Of a stretch of 48,844 bases of DNA, positions 39,733-48,240 are shown piece by piece. The stretch is from contig NZ_CALDGS010000167.1 of assembly GCF_937941905.1 (NCBI RefSeq), forward strand, positions 1 to 48,844, given 5' to 3'. The notes beneath the pieces are model-generated. The model did no database searches. It was not told the DNA's origin and was given only the letters and a program-made list of their open reading frames with translations. Each line of letters opens with the position of its first letter. The stretch's first letter is position 1. This stretch comes from an uncultured Mycolicibacterium sp. (lineage in GTDB: Bacteria > Actinomycetota > Actinomycetes > Mycobacteriales > Mycobacteriaceae). A program made the translations under genes and the position numbers.

Positions 39733-41517
39733 GTGTTGCTCGCCGAACGGGACCGGGTGTGGCGGTACGGGATCGCCACCGCCGCACTGGCCGCCGCCAT
39801 CGCCGGCTCGCCCGCAGCCGGGATCGGCTGGGCCGAACCGGATTCGGAGCCGGCCGCCGAGGCGGCCGAGGCCACCTCCGCCGGCGTCGACAACGCCGTC
39901 GGCGCCGCCGAGCGCCCGCACCGCGGCCGGTTCGGCGCCGGACCGGGGCGGGGCCGCATCGACCGGCCCTGGGTGGTCCGGTTCGGCGCCACCACGCCGG
40001 TCGACCGCGCCGACGACCTCGACGACGAGACCGACCCGGACGACCTCGCCACGCCGGCGGAGGAGCCCGTCGTCCCGGCGCCGGGGAGCGACGGCCCGGC
40101 CGGTGTCCCCGACGAGCCGGAGTCCGGCGTCGCACCCGCCGAGGGCGGCCTCCCGGCCGGCCGGGCCGCGCTGCGGCGGACCGCCCCCGAGGCGCTGCCG
40201 CGACTCGACGCCCCGCTGATCGACGCCCACGTGATCGACGCCCCGGCGCCCACGGCGTCGGCGGCGACCGCGCTGCGCAGCGCGCGGACGGTGGCCGCCG
40301 CCGCGGTGCGCGCCGAGGTGGTCGAGGCCCACGTCGTCCCGTTCGAGCCCACCGCCGAACCCGCCGCACCGCAGCCGCCGCAGCCGCTGTCGCCGATCGC
40401 ACAGGTCCTCGAGCTGCCGGGTCGGCTGGTCAACGCGGTGCTCGAGGCGTTGGGGCTGACCATCTCGGCCCACGGCCCCACCTCGCCGATCAACCTGGCC
40501 CCGATCAACGACCTGTTGTTCGGGCTGTTCCGGGAGTGGGAGCGGTTGTTCGGTCTGTGGGAGACCCCGCCGCCGCTGCCGGCGGTGCCCACCATGACCT
40601 ACGACGGGCCCACCGACCGGCCGACCCCGACGGTCGCCCAGCTGCTCAACGCCGCCACCGCCGCCTACGTGCTCGGCGGCACCCCGGGCGGGCTGGTGCC
40701 GTTCACCGCCAACGGCTTCCAGATGGCGCGCACCAACCTGCTCACCGGCACCGTCGCCCGCGCCTGGGTGACCCCCGAGGGGCAGATCATCATCGCCTAC
40801 CAGGGCACCACCGGCGGGTCGAACCTGCTGTTCAACCCGCTCATCGTGATTCCGCAGATCATCGCCGACCTGCAGGTGCTCTTCACCGGCACCACACCCG
40901 CGGCGTTCTACGACGCGCTCGACTTCGCCGAGCAGGTCCGCGCCGAGGCACACCGGCAGGGCTACACCGACGACGACATCTTCGTCACCGGGCACTCGCT
41001 GGGGGCCTGGCAGGCCCAGTTCGTCGCCCAGCAGGCCGGGCTGGCCGGCATCGGGTTCGAGGCTCCGGGGATGAACACCGTCGTGCCCGGCAACGGCTCC
41101 GACGCGATGTTCGTCAACGTCGGCAGCTACGGCAGCGTGGTGCCGCTGATGTCCACCGATCTGCCCGGCCTGCAGCCGTTCCTGCCGCCCTACGAACCGG
41201 CGGGTGGGACCAAGCCGCACTACGGGCCGATCGTGATGATCGGGGACCCGGCCGCCTCGACGCCGATCTACAACGCCTCCCGGCTGTGGGGGCAGGGCCT
41301 GATCGGCAGCCTGATCTTCCTGATCGACTTCGCCGGCAACTTCTTCCAGTACCACCTGCCGGGGGTCCAGGCGCACGCCCTCGACGTCACGCCCGATCCC
41401 GGGGTGGTGCCGTTCCTGGGCCGGCCCTACGGCCCGGTGCACGAGGGCTGGGGGGAGCTGACCATCCCGCAACTGCTCAAGGCCGCCTCCGACGAGGGCC
41501 GGCTCTTCCAGCCCTGA
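39733..41517 (+). CDS. Exported lipase-like alpha/beta hydrolase with low-complexity N-terminal region
   Basis: A 594-residue exported protein. A signal segment (YGIATAALAAAIAGSPAAGIGWAEP) ends near residue 35. Residues 36-220 are low-complexity (Ala, Pro, Asp, Glu). The C-terminal part is a class 3 lipase-type alpha/beta hydrolase with QIIIAYQGTTGG for the oxyanion region and the nucleophile elbow FVTGHSLGAWQAQF (Ser near residue 420); a likely acid is in VNVGSYGSVVP and a His in QYHLPGVQAHALD. It resembles the exported metalloprotease at 10202 in its leader and linker style. GTG at 39733 is the best start; the ribosome-binding sequence is weak (CGGAAG). Substrate is probably a lipid ester. 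Confidence 0.82.
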   Translation: MLLAERDRVWRYGIATAALAAAIAGSPAAGIGWAEPDSEPAAEAAEATSAGVDNAVGAAERPHRGRFGAGPGRGRIDRPWVVRFGATTPVDRADDLDDETDPDDLATPAEEPVVPAPGSDGPAGVPDEPESGVAPAEGGLPAGRAALRRTAPEALPRLDAPLIDAHVIDAPAPTASAATALRSARTVAAAAVRAEVVEAHVVPFEPTAEPAAPQPPQPLSPIAQVLELPGRLVNAVLEALGLTISAHGPTSPINLAPINDLLFGLFREWERLFGLWETPPPLPAVPTMTYDGPTDRPTPTVAQLLNAATAAYVLGGTPGGLVPFTANGFQMARTNLLTGTVARAWVTPEGQIIIAYQGTTGGSNLLFNPLIVIPQIIADLQVLFTGTTPAAFYDALDFAEQVRAEAHRQGYTDDDIFVTGHSLGAWQAQFVAQQAGLAGIGFEAPGMNTVVPGNGSDAMFVNVGSYGSVVPLMSTDLPGLQPFLPPYEPAGGTKPHYGPIVMIGDPAASTPIYNASRLWGQGLIGSLIFLIDFAGNFFQYHLPGVQAHALDVTPDPGVVPFLGRPYGPVHEGWGELTIPQLLKAASDEGRLFQP

Positions 41518-41546
41518 CCCCACCCCCGCGCGAGGCGGGGGCGGGG
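41518..41546. terminator. Bidirectional hairpin between convergent genes
   Basis: CCCCACCCCCGC pairs with GCGGGGGCGGGG (one mismatch) around a 5-nt loop, in the 36-nt gap between the lipase-like gene and hmp. It could stop both convergent transcripts. Confidence 0.65.
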
Positions 41547-41553
41547 ACCGGGC

Positions 41554-42756
41554 TCAGACCAGCCAGTCGTTGGGGGTGAACAGCTCGCAGTGCACGCGCT
41601 CGGCGGGCACCCCGCGCCCGAGCAGCGCGCCGCGCACCGCCTGCACGAAACCCGTTCCGCCGCACAGGTACACCTCGGCGCCGGCGGGCAGGTCGACGTC
41701 GTCGAGGTCCAGCAGCCCGGCCCGCGCCCCGGCGGCGCCGGTGGGGTCCTCGTACCAGAGGTCCAGGGTGGCGTTGGGCAGCCGCTCCAACAGGGCGCGC
41801 TGGCGGTCCCGCAGCGGGTGGGACCGCACGTCGCGGTCGGCGTGCAGCGCCCGCACCGGCGTGGCGGGGGCGGTCTCGGCCAGGTGGGCCAGGATGCCCA
41901 GCATCGGGGTGACGCCGATGCCGGCCGAGACGAGCACCAGCGGGGCGCCCGCGGTCGGCGTGGGCAGGTCGCCGAACGGGGCGGTGACGTCCACCAGGTC
42001 ACCGACCCGCACGTGCTCGGCGATCCAGTTCGACACTTCGCCGGCCGGCCGGACCGCGAACGAGAGCTCCGCGCTGCCCGGCGCGCCGACCAGGCTGTAC
42101 TGGCGCAGCTGACGCGCCCCGTCCGGCAGCGTCACACCCACCGAGATGTACTGTCCGGGCCGGAAGTTCGAGAAGTCCGCGCCGAGCGGGTGCACCGTGA
42201 GCAGCACCGCGCCGGACGGATCGTCGACCCGTTCGGTCACCCGGGCGCGGCGGAACACGTCCCCGGCGGCCAGCCCGGCCTCGTCGTAGAGCGAACGCTC
42301 CAGGTCGATCAGGACGTCGGCCATGATCCAGTACACCCGGTCCCAGGCCTCGGCGACCTCGGGGGTCACCGTGTCCGGGCCGAGCACCGCCGCGATCGCG
42401 GCGAACAGGTGCTCGTACACGATCCGGTACTGGTCGGCGGTCACCCCCAGCGAGACGTGCTTGTGCGCGATCCGCGACAGCATCTCGGCCGGGTGCGGCA
42501 GCGCCGGGTCGACGAGGTGGGTGGCGAACGTCGCGATCGAGGCCGCCAGTGCCCGCTGCTGCGCCCCCTGGGCCTGGTTGCCGCGGTTGAACAGGTTGCG
42601 GATCAGCTCCGGGTGGGCGGCGAACATCCGCCGGTAGAACTCCCGGGTGATGTCCTCGATCCGTTCACCGATCAACGGCAGTGTGGCGCGGACGATCTCG
42701 GCGTGCCGTGGGGCGAGCTCGGCGCGGGTGACCCCGCTCGGTGCGGTGACGGTCAT
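41554..42756 (-). CDS. hmp: Flavohaemoglobin, nitric oxide dioxygenase
   Basis: A 400-residue flavohaemoglobin that oxidises nitric oxide to nitrate using O2 and NAD(P)H. The globin domain covers residues 1-145 with proximal His100 (AHKHVSLG), a B10 Tyr at 41 (EFYRRMF) and probable E7 Gln61. The FAD domain follows (RQYSLVGAPG), then the NAD domain (VLVSAGIGVTPMLGIL and YLCGGTGFVQAV). ATG at 42756 overlaps the stop of the upstream nsrR-type gene as ATGA, so the sensor and the detoxifying enzyme are translationally coupled. Confidence 0.96.
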   Translation of the reverse strand: MTVTAPSGVTRAELAPRHAEIVRATLPLIGERIEDITREFYRRMFAAHPELIRNLFNRGNQAQGAQQRALAASIATFATHLVDPALPHPAEMLSRIAHKHVSLGVTADQYRIVYEHLFAAIAAVLGPDTVTPEVAEAWDRVYWIMADVLIDLERSLYDEAGLAAGDVFRRARVTERVDDPSGAVLLTVHPLGADFSNFRPGQYISVGVTLPDGARQLRQYSLVGAPGSAELSFAVRPAGEVSNWIAEHVRVGDLVDVTAPFGDLPTPTAGAPLVLVSAGIGVTPMLGILAHLAETAPATPVRALHADRDVRSHPLRDRQRALLERLPNATLDLWYEDPTGAAGARAGLLDLDDVDLPAGAEVYLCGGTGFVQAVRGALLGRGVPAERVHCELFTPNDWLV

Positions 42757-43214
42757 TCCTCATTCCTTTCCGGGGTGGACAGCACCTGTAGTGCAGGGAT
42801 CAGGGGCAACGGCCGGCTCACCAGGTCGGCGACGGTGAACCGGTCGAGTTCGCGGTAGAACGCCTCCTTGGCGTCGGCCAGCGCGCGCCGCAGCCGGCAC
42901 CCCGCCGACACCAGCGGGCACGGGTTCGGGCCACCGCAGTCGATGACCTCCCGGTCGTCCTCGAGGCGGCGGATCAGCCAGCCGATCCGGGCCTGCCGCC
43001 CGGCCTCGGTCAGCGCCAGGCCACCGACCCGGCCGCGGCGGGCCCGCACCATGCCGAGATCGACGAGCCGGGAGACCGCCTTGGCGACGTGGTGCTCCGA
43101 GGCGTTGGCGCCGGAGGCGATCGTGCGGGTGGTCACCCGCTGCTCGGCGGACTCGCCGGAGGCGAGCAGCATCATGGTGCGCAACCCGAGGTCGGTGAAC
43201 CGGGTCAGTTGCAT
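42753..43214 (-). CDS. nsrR: Rrf2-family iron-sulfur regulator, NsrR-like
   Basis: A 153-residue Rrf2 regulator. The winged helix is at the N-terminus (FTDLGLRTMMLLA, ASEHHVAKAVSRLVDLGMV). Three cysteines at 93, 99 and 106 (DCGGPNPC...GC) match the Fe-S cluster ligands of NsrR. The cluster reacts with nitric oxide and releases DNA, so this should be the repressor of its own operon with hmp, to which it is coupled by a 4-nt overlap. An AT-rich stretch with two CCGAA elements lies about 15-40 nt upstream of the ATG at 43214 and may be the operator. Confidence 0.9.
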   Translation of the reverse strand: MQLTRFTDLGLRTMMLLASGESAEQRVTTRTIASGANASEHHVAKAVSRLVDLGMVRARRGRVGGLALTEAGRQARIGWLIRRLEDDREVIDCGGPNPCPLVSAGCRLRRALADAKEAFYRELDRFTVADLVSRPLPLIPALQVLSTPERNEE

Positions 43215-43313
43215 GCGACCGACCGTAGTTAATTCGGTATTTCGGATGCGAGTTTTTCGGGTGTGCGGTTAAACACGCGGTGACGTGCGGTTTTTTCACC
43301 TGCGCAGAGAACG

Positions 43314-43350
43314 CGGATGGGCAGGTGACGAAGCGTCACCTGCCCATCCG
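43314..43350 (-). terminator. Strong hairpin terminator of the Rieske operon
   Basis: A perfect 17-bp stem (CGGATGGGCAGGTGACG and its complement) around a 3-nt loop lies 23 nt after the stop of the last operon gene on the minus strand. It separates the operon from the nsrR promoter region. Confidence 0.8.
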
Positions 43351-43373
43351 GTGTGGGAGGAGGGAAACGTGGC

Positions 43374-44528
43374 CTATGTGCCGAGCCAGACCTCGACCGC
43401 GGGCTGATAGACACCGCCGCCGATGCGTCCGCGGCCGGTGTCGGAGATCATCCCGAGCAGCACCAGCGGACCGACGCCCGCCGCGGCGATGGTCCGGGTC
43501 GACAACCCGGTGCGCAGCCGACCGTCGAGCAGCTCCAGCGGCAGCAGCCGCGCCGGTCGCTCCAGCGCGTCGCCGGGGAGATACCCGTCCAGTCCGGCGG
43601 CCACGGCGGGCGCGCCGGCCAGCGACTGCCCGCCGAGGCCGAGCACGTCGACGACCGCCGAGTCGCCGATGGCGCCGACCGCGCCGTGCCCGGCATGGGC
43701 GGGTTCGACCGGCCCACGCGGGGCGTCGGCGGGCGCGGTGTGCCAGACGCCGGGTCGCTCGGCGAGCTGGAACCCGAAGCGCACCCCGTTGCCGCCGGCG
43801 CGGGTGACGATCCGCGATCCGCTCACCCCCTCGGCCGCGCCGAGGATCAACGCCGCCGCGCCCATCCACAGATTGAGCGCGAACGCCGGGCAGTCGGCCA
43901 GGAAATCCGCGATCTCCGAAGGGGTTCCGGAATCGACCAGACGCTCGGCGAACAGCGCCGAGCCGGCCACCGTACGGCTGTGGCCGTCGTCGCCGCGGAC
44001 CAGCGACTCGGCCAGCACGTCCAGCAGCGCGACACCGTCGCCGCAGCGGCCGGCCAGCCAGTCGGCGTAGGGGCCGTTGAGCCAGCGGTGGAACGCCGGG
44101 ATCTCGGGGTCGAGGACGCCGAGCCGCAGGCAGTGCCGCATGCCCTCGTTGAGGGCGGCGTACTTGACCCGGCCCGTGGCCGGGTCGGCGACGACGTGCA
44201 GCGCCATCGAGGGTGAGATCACCCCGGCCAACGGCACCACCATGTCGTGGTCCTGCGCGGGCCGGAAGCGCACCGCACCGGAGGCCAGCAGGTCGAAGGC
44301 GGTGGCCGGGGCGGTCGCCCAGCCCTCGTAGACGCAGGCCAGGGCCATCGAGTTGCGCACCGGCACCGGCACCTGCGCCCAGGAGTCGAACGCCGGGCCG
44401 GCGTGCAGCAGCACCCGGTCGGTGCCGATCAGTTCCCGGGCGGCGGTGATGCCGGCCCAGGTCGGGGTGACGGCGAGCATCCGCTCGCCGGCGGTGGCGT
44501 CGGCGGTGTCGAGGACCGGGGTGGTCAT
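43374..44528 (-). CDS. DUF1116 protein (AllG/YlbE-like), orphan
   Basis: A 384-residue DUF1116 protein. Family hallmarks are LLHAGPAFDSW at about residues 41-51, VYEGWA, PLAGVISPSMALHVV and AALNEGMRHCLRLG. In enterobacteria the DUF1116 protein AllG is one of three subunits of oxamate carbamoyltransferase in allantoin use, always with AllF (FdrA) and AllH. Neither partner is in this window. Here it ends an operon with a Rieske oxygenase. ATG at 44528 overlaps the previous stop as ATGA. The ends are somewhat shorter than the usual 400-470 residues. Function is therefore open; an amide or carbamoyl chemistry step is possible. Confidence 0.78.
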   Translation of the reverse strand: MTTPVLDTADATAGERMLAVTPTWAGITAARELIGTDRVLLHAGPAFDSWAQVPVPVRNSMALACVYEGWATAPATAFDLLASGAVRFRPAQDHDMVVPLAGVISPSMALHVVADPATGRVKYAALNEGMRHCLRLGVLDPEIPAFHRWLNGPYADWLAGRCGDGVALLDVLAESLVRGDDGHSRTVAGSALFAERLVDSGTPSEIADFLADCPAFALNLWMGAAALILGAAEGVSGSRIVTRAGGNGVRFGFQLAERPGVWHTAPADAPRGPVEPAHAGHGAVGAIGDSAVVDVLGLGGQSLAGAPAVAAGLDGYLPGDALERPARLLPLELLDGRLRTGLSTRTIAAAGVGPLVLLGMISDTGRGRIGGGVYQPAVEVWLGT

Positions 44529-45127
44529 GCCTGTACCCAGGTCTCCGACAGTGCCAGCGCCGCCGACTGGGCCCGGCCACCGAAGAAGTCGCGCTCCACG
44601 GTGCTGCCCGGCAGCGGTTCGCCGTTGACGGTGACCGATGCGCTGGTCGCGGGCAGGAAGACACTGAGCATCTCGTGCCGGCCGGTCCCGGACTGCGGAG
44701 CCGGCTGGTGCACCGCGAACGGGGCCTGCAACCGCTCCCAGCGCAGCGCGATCTCGGTACCGCTGGCGGCGTGCGCGCCGGCCTCCACCCAGGCTTCGGC
44801 GGTGACCTCCTTGCGGAACGTCGCGCCGGTGTGCAGGGTCAGCCCGGCCAGGGCCTTGGTGGGCCGGAACAGCACGAACTTCGAGGCGAATTCGTCGATG
44901 AGGAAGCGGGCCAGCGGCTCGTTGTCGGTGAGCGCGACGGCCCGGGCGGTGGCGTCGTCGTAGGGATCGGTCACCACCAGGATGAGGTGGCCGGTGCCGA
45001 AGTCGGAGGCGGTGATCCGGAAGAACAGCGACAGCGAGCTCCAGTCGCCGGCCGGATCGGTCTTGAGGTAGATGAACGGGTTGTCACCGGTCCAGTCGAC
45101 CTTGCCGGGCAGCACGGCGTCCGTCAT
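44525..45127 (-). CDS. Unrecognised 200-aa protein of the Rieske operon
   Basis: I do not recognise this family. The 200-residue product has no signal peptide, membrane segment or metal motif. It is rich in predicted beta structure with alternating hydrophobic residues (LSLFFRITASDFGTGHLILVV, SASVTVNGEPLPGSTVERDF), suggesting a beta-barrel or lipocalin-like fold. Start is ATG at 45127 after AAAGGA. It is coupled by a 4-nt overlap to the DUF1116 gene and could be its partner subunit or a substrate-binding protein. It is not similar by eye to AllH. Confidence 0.75.
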   Translation of the reverse strand: MTDAVLPGKVDWTGDNPFIYLKTDPAGDWSSLSLFFRITASDFGTGHLILVVTDPYDDATARAVALTDNEPLARFLIDEFASKFVLFRPTKALAGLTLHTGATFRKEVTAEAWVEAGAHAASGTEIALRWERLQAPFAVHQPAPQSGTGRHEMLSVFLPATSASVTVNGEPLPGSTVERDFFGGRAQSAALALSETWVQA

Positions 45128-45159
45128 GGTGAAGTCCTTTCGTACCAGGTGGGTTCGAT

Positions 45160-46026
45160 TCACAGGCCGTGTTCGGCGCGCAGCTGCAGGAAGTCGGTGG
45201 TGGGTTCCCACCCGAGCAGTTCGCGGGCCTGCCGGTTGGCGAACACCGAGGCACGCGGGTTGCGCTTGAACAGCAGCGGGTTGGTGATCTCCGGCAGGGC
45301 GCCGATGCGTTCGCGGTACCAGTCCAGCGTCGGCTCCGGCCGGGAGGTGTCGTCGGCGGACAGGAAGAACACCCCGTACTTGAGCCCCTCGACCTCCAGC
45401 GCCCGGCGGAACCCGGTGGCCACGTCGCGCGCGTGCACGTAGTAGTACAGCCAGTGGGTGTTCGGGTCGTCGATGAACGCGGTGTACTCGTGCAGGGTCT
45501 CCGGCAGCACCACGGCCATCGGCCGCAGGCAGATCACGTCCATGCCGGTCCCGGTGGCCATGGCGCGGCCCATCGTCTCCATGATCTGCTTGCTGACGCT
45601 GTATGCCTGCACCGGGCGCAGTTCGTGGCGCTCGTCGACCTGAAGCGCCTGCGGCGTCCACTCCGGCCGCATCTCCGACAACCCGCAGGCCGAGATGCTG
45701 GAACACAGCACGACCTTCTTCACGTCGTTCTCGGCCGCGGCCTGCAGCACGTGCCAGCTGCCGAGCGTGTTGACCCGGATGTACTCCTCGGGTGCGGCCT
45801 TCCAGTCGAAGTCGATCGCGGCGAGGTGCACCACGGCGTCGGCGCCCTTGGTCACCCGGCGCACCGATTCGAGATCCATGACGTCGGCGTGTGCGTACTC
45901 GACGTCGGCGTCCGACTTCACCAGGTCGGCGTTGGTGACGTCGAAGGCCCGGGCCAGTTCGTCGACGACGTAGCGGCCGACCCGGCCGGACCCGCCGGTG
46001 ACGACCACCTTGGACACAGCAGACAC
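45160..46026 (-). CDS. NAD(P)-dependent epimerase/dehydratase-type oxidoreductase
   Basis: A 288-residue extended SDR. The cofactor loop VVVTGGSGRVGRYV is at residues 7-20, the active site is CSSISACG with YSVSK (Tyr and Lys), and a C-terminal substrate domain follows (THWLYYYVHARDVATGF). GTG at 46026 has AAAGGAAAGA just upstream. The middle of the Rieske operon suits an NAD-dependent dehydrogenase that rearomatises a cis-dihydrodiol or oxidises an alcohol, though classic diol dehydrogenases are usually of the short SDR type. Confidence 0.88.
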   Translation of the reverse strand: MSAVSKVVVTGGSGRVGRYVVDELARAFDVTNADLVKSDADVEYAHADVMDLESVRRVTKGADAVVHLAAIDFDWKAAPEEYIRVNTLGSWHVLQAAAENDVKKVVLCSSISACGLSEMRPEWTPQALQVDERHELRPVQAYSVSKQIMETMGRAMATGTGMDVICLRPMAVVLPETLHEYTAFIDDPNTHWLYYYVHARDVATGFRRALEVEGLKYGVFFLSADDTSRPEPTLDWYRERIGALPEITNPLLFKRNPRASVFANRQARELLGWEPTTDFLQLRAEHGL

Positions 46027-46055
46027 GACTCTTTCCTTTCGGGGGTTTTCGGGGA

Positions 46056-47045
46056 TCAGATATCCAGAACCAGGCGTGGGGACTTCGCACGCGAGACGCA
46101 GATCATCATGGTCTCGTTGGCCGCCCGCTCCTCCTCGGTGAGCACCGCGTCGCGGTGGTCGGGCACGCCCTCGAGCACCGTGGTCTCGCAGGTGCCGCAC
46201 ACCCCCTCGCCGCACGAGGACGGCACCGAGATGCCGTGGGAGCGCAGCGCGGCGAGCACCGAGCAGCCCGGTTCGACGGTGCAGGTGGTGCCGCTGCGCG
46301 CGGCCACCACCTCGAACGCGGTGTCGCCGTCGGTGTCGACCGGTGCGGCGCTGAATCGCTCGAAGTGCAGGCCCCACGCGGCATCCGGGGTGTGCCGGCG
46401 CTCGAGTTCGTCGAGCAGCGCGGTCGGCCCGCAGGCGTACAGTTCGGTGCCGGGTTCCAGACCGGCGATGAGCGCGTCGAGGTCGAACCGGCCGTGCTCG
46501 GCGTCCACCCAGACGGTGGTCGGGCCGAGGGCCGACAGGTCGTCGGCAAAGGCGAGCCGATCCCGTTCGCGCACCAGGTAATAGGCTCGCCAGGCCCGGC
46601 CGGCGGCGCTGGCGGCGCGGGCCATGGCGAGGATCGGGGTGATGCCGATGCCGCCGGCGACGAAGACGTACCGGTCGGCATCGGCGAGCGGGAAGTGGTT
46701 GCGCGGGACGCTGATCCGCAGCTCGGAGCCGGGGCGCAGGGTGCGGTGGATGTGCACCGAACCGCCCCGGCCGGCCGGGTCGGCGAGCACGGCGATCCGG
46801 TACGTCGTGCGGTCGTGCGGGTCCCCGCACAGCGAGTAGTGCCGGATCAGTTCCTGCCCGTCGGGCCCGGCCAGCCGGACCTCGATGTGCGCGCCGGGAT
46901 CCCACGGCGGCAGCAGGCCGCCGTCCGGAGCCGACAGGTCGAGCGCGACGATGTCACGTGCGGGCTCGTGCCGCGTCGTGACGACGACGGTCAGCAGGTC
47001 GTGCTGGCCGGGCGTCACCGGCGGCACATCGACGGCGGTGGTCAT
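46056..47045 (-). CDS. Oxygenase reductase, phthalate dioxygenase reductase type
   Basis: A 329-residue flavoprotein with a ferredoxin reductase-like fold: FMN/FAD domain (IRHYSLCGDP), NAD domain (FVAGGIGITPILAMAR and LYACGPTALLDELE) and a C-terminal plant-type 2Fe-2S domain with Cys278, Cys283, Cys286 and Cys316. It passes electrons from NAD(P)H to the Rieske oxygenase. ATG at 47045 overlaps the oxygenase stop as ATGA, so the two-component system is translated together. No separate ferredoxin is needed for this class IA system. Confidence 0.93.
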   Translation of the reverse strand: MTTAVDVPPVTPGQHDLLTVVVTTRHEPARDIVALDLSAPDGGLLPPWDPGAHIEVRLAGPDGQELIRHYSLCGDPHDRTTYRIAVLADPAGRGGSVHIHRTLRPGSELRISVPRNHFPLADADRYVFVAGGIGITPILAMARAASAAGRAWRAYYLVRERDRLAFADDLSALGPTTVWVDAEHGRFDLDALIAGLEPGTELYACGPTALLDELERRHTPDAAWGLHFERFSAAPVDTDGDTAFEVVAARSGTTCTVEPGCSVLAALRSHGISVPSSCGEGVCGTCETTVLEGVPDHRDAVLTEEERAANETMMICVSRAKSPRLVLDI

Positions 47046-48208
47046 GCGCGCGCGTCCGCTTCCCGGTACTTGGTGAACAGCCACTGGTTGAGCCGGACGA
47101 GCACCTCTTCGGGCGGGGCGTAGCGGCCACGCGGTGCGAAGCGCGAGTGCATGCCCCGCTGGGCGCCCAGCCAGGCGTACTCGTCCTCGCGCATCACCAG
47201 GGCGAGGTCCTCGACCTCCTGTTTCCACTGTTCGTGGAAGCCGGGCAGCGCCATGGTGGACTCGGGGTACATCCAGGTGGCGGCGAACTTGCAGCTGGTC
47301 GGGCCGCTGGGCAGCCAGTGGAAGTACTTGACCTTGTCCGGCATCGCGATGATGAGCAGGTTCGGTGCGATGGTGACGTAGGACAGCAGGGCCCGCTGCT
47401 CGGTGGTCAGGTTCGGCAGGTAGGGCTGCAGCACGTGGCCGGTGCGGGTGGGGGAGGAGCCCTCCTCGACGCTGAGCAGCTCGTAGCCGACGATGCCTTT
47501 CTCGACGTCGTTGAAGGTGGCGTGGAAGTTGATCTGCTCGGCAGAGGTCGGGTACATCGTGCACCACGACTGCGAGTGCAGGTACAGGCAGTGGTAGCAC
47601 TCGTCGCCGAGGATCTTCCAGTTGAAGTCGTAGTCGACGAACTTCTGCGGTTCGGCCGAGTGCAGGTTGGCGATGTCCCAGTTGCGCAGGTACTCCGACA
47701 GTTCGCCGAGCCGGTCGGCCAGCGGCGGGATGCCGTCGTCGAAGGTGACGAAGACGAAGCCCTCCCAGATCTCCGAGCGCACCTCGGGCAACTTGACCTT
47801 GGACTTGTCGAAGCTCGGCGAGTCGTTGAGCAGCGGCGCGGACTGCAGCTGACCGTCCAGGCCGTACACCCAGGCGTGGTACGGGCACTGGAACCGCCGG
47901 CAGCTGCCCTTCTCGCCCTCCACCAGCGGCATGGCACGGTGCTGGCAGACATTGGCCAGCACGCGAATCGTGTTGTCGCGCCCGCGAACCGCGATGAGCG
48001 GATCGTTGCCGACGGTGACGGTGAAGTAGTCACCGGGGTTGGGGATGTCGTTGGCGCGGCCGATGCAGAACCACTCGTGGCCCCACACCGCGTCGAGCTC
48101 GAAGCGGTAGAACTCCTCGGAGGTGAAGGTCTCCGGCGGCAGCGAGATGGCGGTGTCGATGCCACCGGCGCTGGCTTCGAGTTCCTGAATCGGAATGGGT
48201 GACTTCAT
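47042..48208 (-). CDS. Rieske non-haem iron oxygenase, catalytic subunit
   Basis: A 388-residue ring-hydroxylating oxygenase alpha subunit. The Rieske cluster ligands are Cys88-x-His90 and Cys108-x2-His111, 17 residues apart as usual. The mononuclear iron site has Asp202 (bridging), His206 and His211 in GDECYHCLYLH; a third ligand is probably the Asp in VREDEYAW. No beta subunit gene follows, so it is probably an alpha-only (phthalate or carnitine/choline-type) enzyme. The sequence does not tell the substrate. ATG at 48208 is the only well-placed start. It is the second gene of the operon. Confidence 0.94.
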   Translation of the reverse strand: MKSPIPIQELEASAGGIDTAISLPPETFTSEEFYRFELDAVWGHEWFCIGRANDIPNPGDYFTVTVGNDPLIAVRGRDNTIRVLANVCQHRAMPLVEGEKGSCRRFQCPYHAWVYGLDGQLQSAPLLNDSPSFDKSKVKLPEVRSEIWEGFVFVTFDDGIPPLADRLGELSEYLRNWDIANLHSAEPQKFVDYDFNWKILGDECYHCLYLHSQSWCTMYPTSAEQINFHATFNDVEKGIVGYELLSVEEGSSPTRTGHVLQPYLPNLTTEQRALLSYVTIAPNLLIIAMPDKVKYFHWLPSGPTSCKFAATWMYPESTMALPGFHEQWKQEVEDLALVMREDEYAWLGAQRGMHSRFAPRGRYAPPEEVLVRLNQWLFTKYREADARA

Positions 48209-48240
48209 GTTCGGGACTCCTCTGTGGGTGGGGCTGCCGG

